NCBI GenBank assembly: GCA_014860585.1 | Contig: JACZJL010000047.1 | Coordinates: 1 to 41,506 of the forward strand | Origin: Bacteroidales bacterium | Lineage (GTDB): Bacteria > Bacteroidota > Bacteroidia > Bacteroidales > 4484-276 | Direction: 5' to 3' | DNA: 41,506 bases | Part shown: piece after piece, positions 40,718-41,506 of the stretch | Position numbering within the stretch: position 1 is the first letter of the stretch | How the letters are laid out: each line of letters starts with the position of its first letter | Program-made: the position numbers and the translations under genes | The notes under the pieces: model-generated | Database searches by the model: none | The model's input: the letters and a program-made list of their open reading frames with translations, nothing else | Told to the model about the DNA's origin: nothing

Positions 40718-41506
40718 CTATTGATTTCGACGAGAAAAGTATTTCATGAACAATTTTGGTAAATAACTCAAACTTTGCAAATTAAAAAACCACAATGATT
40801 TTAGTAATAATCCTAATCCATTAAGAAAATAACAAGTCGGTAACAAGGACAATCCAACAATTATCATCCCCCCGTTTAATTGAGCTTTGGAATGAGGCAT
40901 TATTTTTAAGGTCAATTTTCTTTCTTTTGCCCGAAGTACGATCATTGCTTTAATTGTAAGATGAAATTGATAAGCTAAAGAAGCGTTTTTATTTAATGAA
41001 ATACTATGTGAATGATGACGATAATAATACAATGGTTCATTAATAAATAAAACAGGGCCTGTTTCCTCTAACTTATAATAAAGATCCTTATCCACAGCTT
41101 TTTGCAGCCAGGCTGTTATCCCGCTGGTTTGTAAATACTTTGCTCTCTTAAACGTCGCAAAATGAGAAATCATTGGGTGTTGGTTCATCCATGAATATTT
41201 TGTGGGTTCAATCTGACCAACTTGATCCGAAACTGTAATTGGTTTAAGTAATTGATCACAATTATAGTAAGTAGAATAAATAATACTGTGGTCTAGATTG
41301 ATATTATGTTGAAATATCATTTTCTCTAATGCTGACGAGCTAATTATATCATCAGCATCAACAAAACCACAAATGTCTCCCTTCGCGTTTTCTACACACT
41401 TTCTTTTTGTGTAACCACAGCCTCTGTTCTTATCATTCTTCAGAATTCTGATTCTGGAGTCGCTTTTGTGTTTTTCATAAACTGCATGGCTACTGTCAGT
41501 AGAAGC
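40718..41506 (-). CDS. Glycosyltransferase family 2, missing its N-terminus at the window edge
   Basis: The frame is open to the right edge, giving 262 visible residues ending SLSYLPKLFMKYFSRRNQ. An internal ATG at 41320 is not the start, because homologous sequence continues upstream with NDKNRGCGYTKRKCVENAKG and the metal-binding GFVDADDIIS block. The later YKLEETGPVLFINEPLYYYR is typical of family 2 enzymes, and hydrophobic stretches near the end suggest membrane attachment. The missing part should be about 50 residues with the first Rossmann strand. Confidence 0.87.
   Translation of the reverse strand, partial: ASTDSSHAVYEKHKSDSRIRILKNDKNRGCGYTKRKCVENAKGDICGFVDADDIISSSALEKMIFQHNINLDHSIIYSTYYNCDQLLKPITVSDQVGQIEPTKYSWMNQHPMISHFATFKRAKYLQTSGITAWLQKAVDKDLYYKLEETGPVLFINEPLYYYRHHSHSISLNKNASLAYQFHLTIKAMIVLRAKERKLTLKIMPHSKAQLNGGMIIVGLSLLPTCYFLNGLGLLLKSLWFFNLQSLSYLPKLFMKYFSRRNQ

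Overview
The window looks like a chromosomal segment of a Bacteroidota bacterium, probably a free-living or environmental relative of the Bacteroidales/Marinilabiliales. The evidence is the acpP-fabF-rnc gene order, an RprX/RprY-like two-component pair, a secreted C69 dipeptidase, a tricorn-like S41 protease, and many Bacteroidota-type -7 promoter elements (TAnnTTTG) close to start codons. No tRNA, rRNA, CRISPR array or complete insertion sequence was seen.

Layout. 1-4.5 kb: the start of a membrane-anchored coiled-coil protein, a secreted dipeptidase with a good terminator, an EamA exporter and an OprO/P-type porin. 4.8-10.4 kb: a complete seven-gene mrpABCDEFG Na+/H+ antiporter operon with overlapping genes. 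10.4-12.6 kb: an RprY/RprX-like response regulator and kinase, convergent with the Mrp operon and 8 bp from it. A fourfold TTAA(C/A) repeat with 10-bp periodicity lies upstream of the kinase. 13.0-16.1 kb: rnc, fabF and acpP on the minus strand, divergent from purN. 16.2-19.8 kb: a receiver-only response regulator followed by two membrane-bound class III nucleotidyl cyclases. 19.9-24.7 kb: a large S41 protease and a MORN-repeat secreted protein. 24.8-29.2 kb: dprA, a RecD-like helicase and lpdA.

29.2-38.2 kb is an accessory, partly decayed region. It contains a MITE-like element (16-bp terminal inverted repeats, 6-bp direct flanks), a DUF4143 ATPase behind a 17-bp repeat pair, and an epimerase. 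Two orphan HipB-like regulators follow, each with its own palindromic operator. Next are a three-gene MntA/HepT/DUF6922-type toxin-antitoxin operon, a SEC-C protein and an AbiEi/AbiEii module. The AbiEii toxin appears frameshifted by one lost base, and the module is flanked by two related remnants of a glycosyltransferase gene. 38.2-41.5 kb is a run of glycosyltransferases (GT-A type, including a tandem paralogous pair) running off the right edge, probably part of a surface polysaccharide locus.

Working together: the Mrp operon and the RprXY-like pair may form an ion/envelope homeostasis block. The receiver and two cyclases form a probable cyclic nucleotide signalling unit. The right third combines polysaccharide synthesis genes with phage-defence or addiction modules, several of which have lost partners or reading frames. 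The most novel-looking signals are non-coding: the TTAAC array, the HipB-like twin operators, the MITE and the GT-remnant/AbiE junctions.
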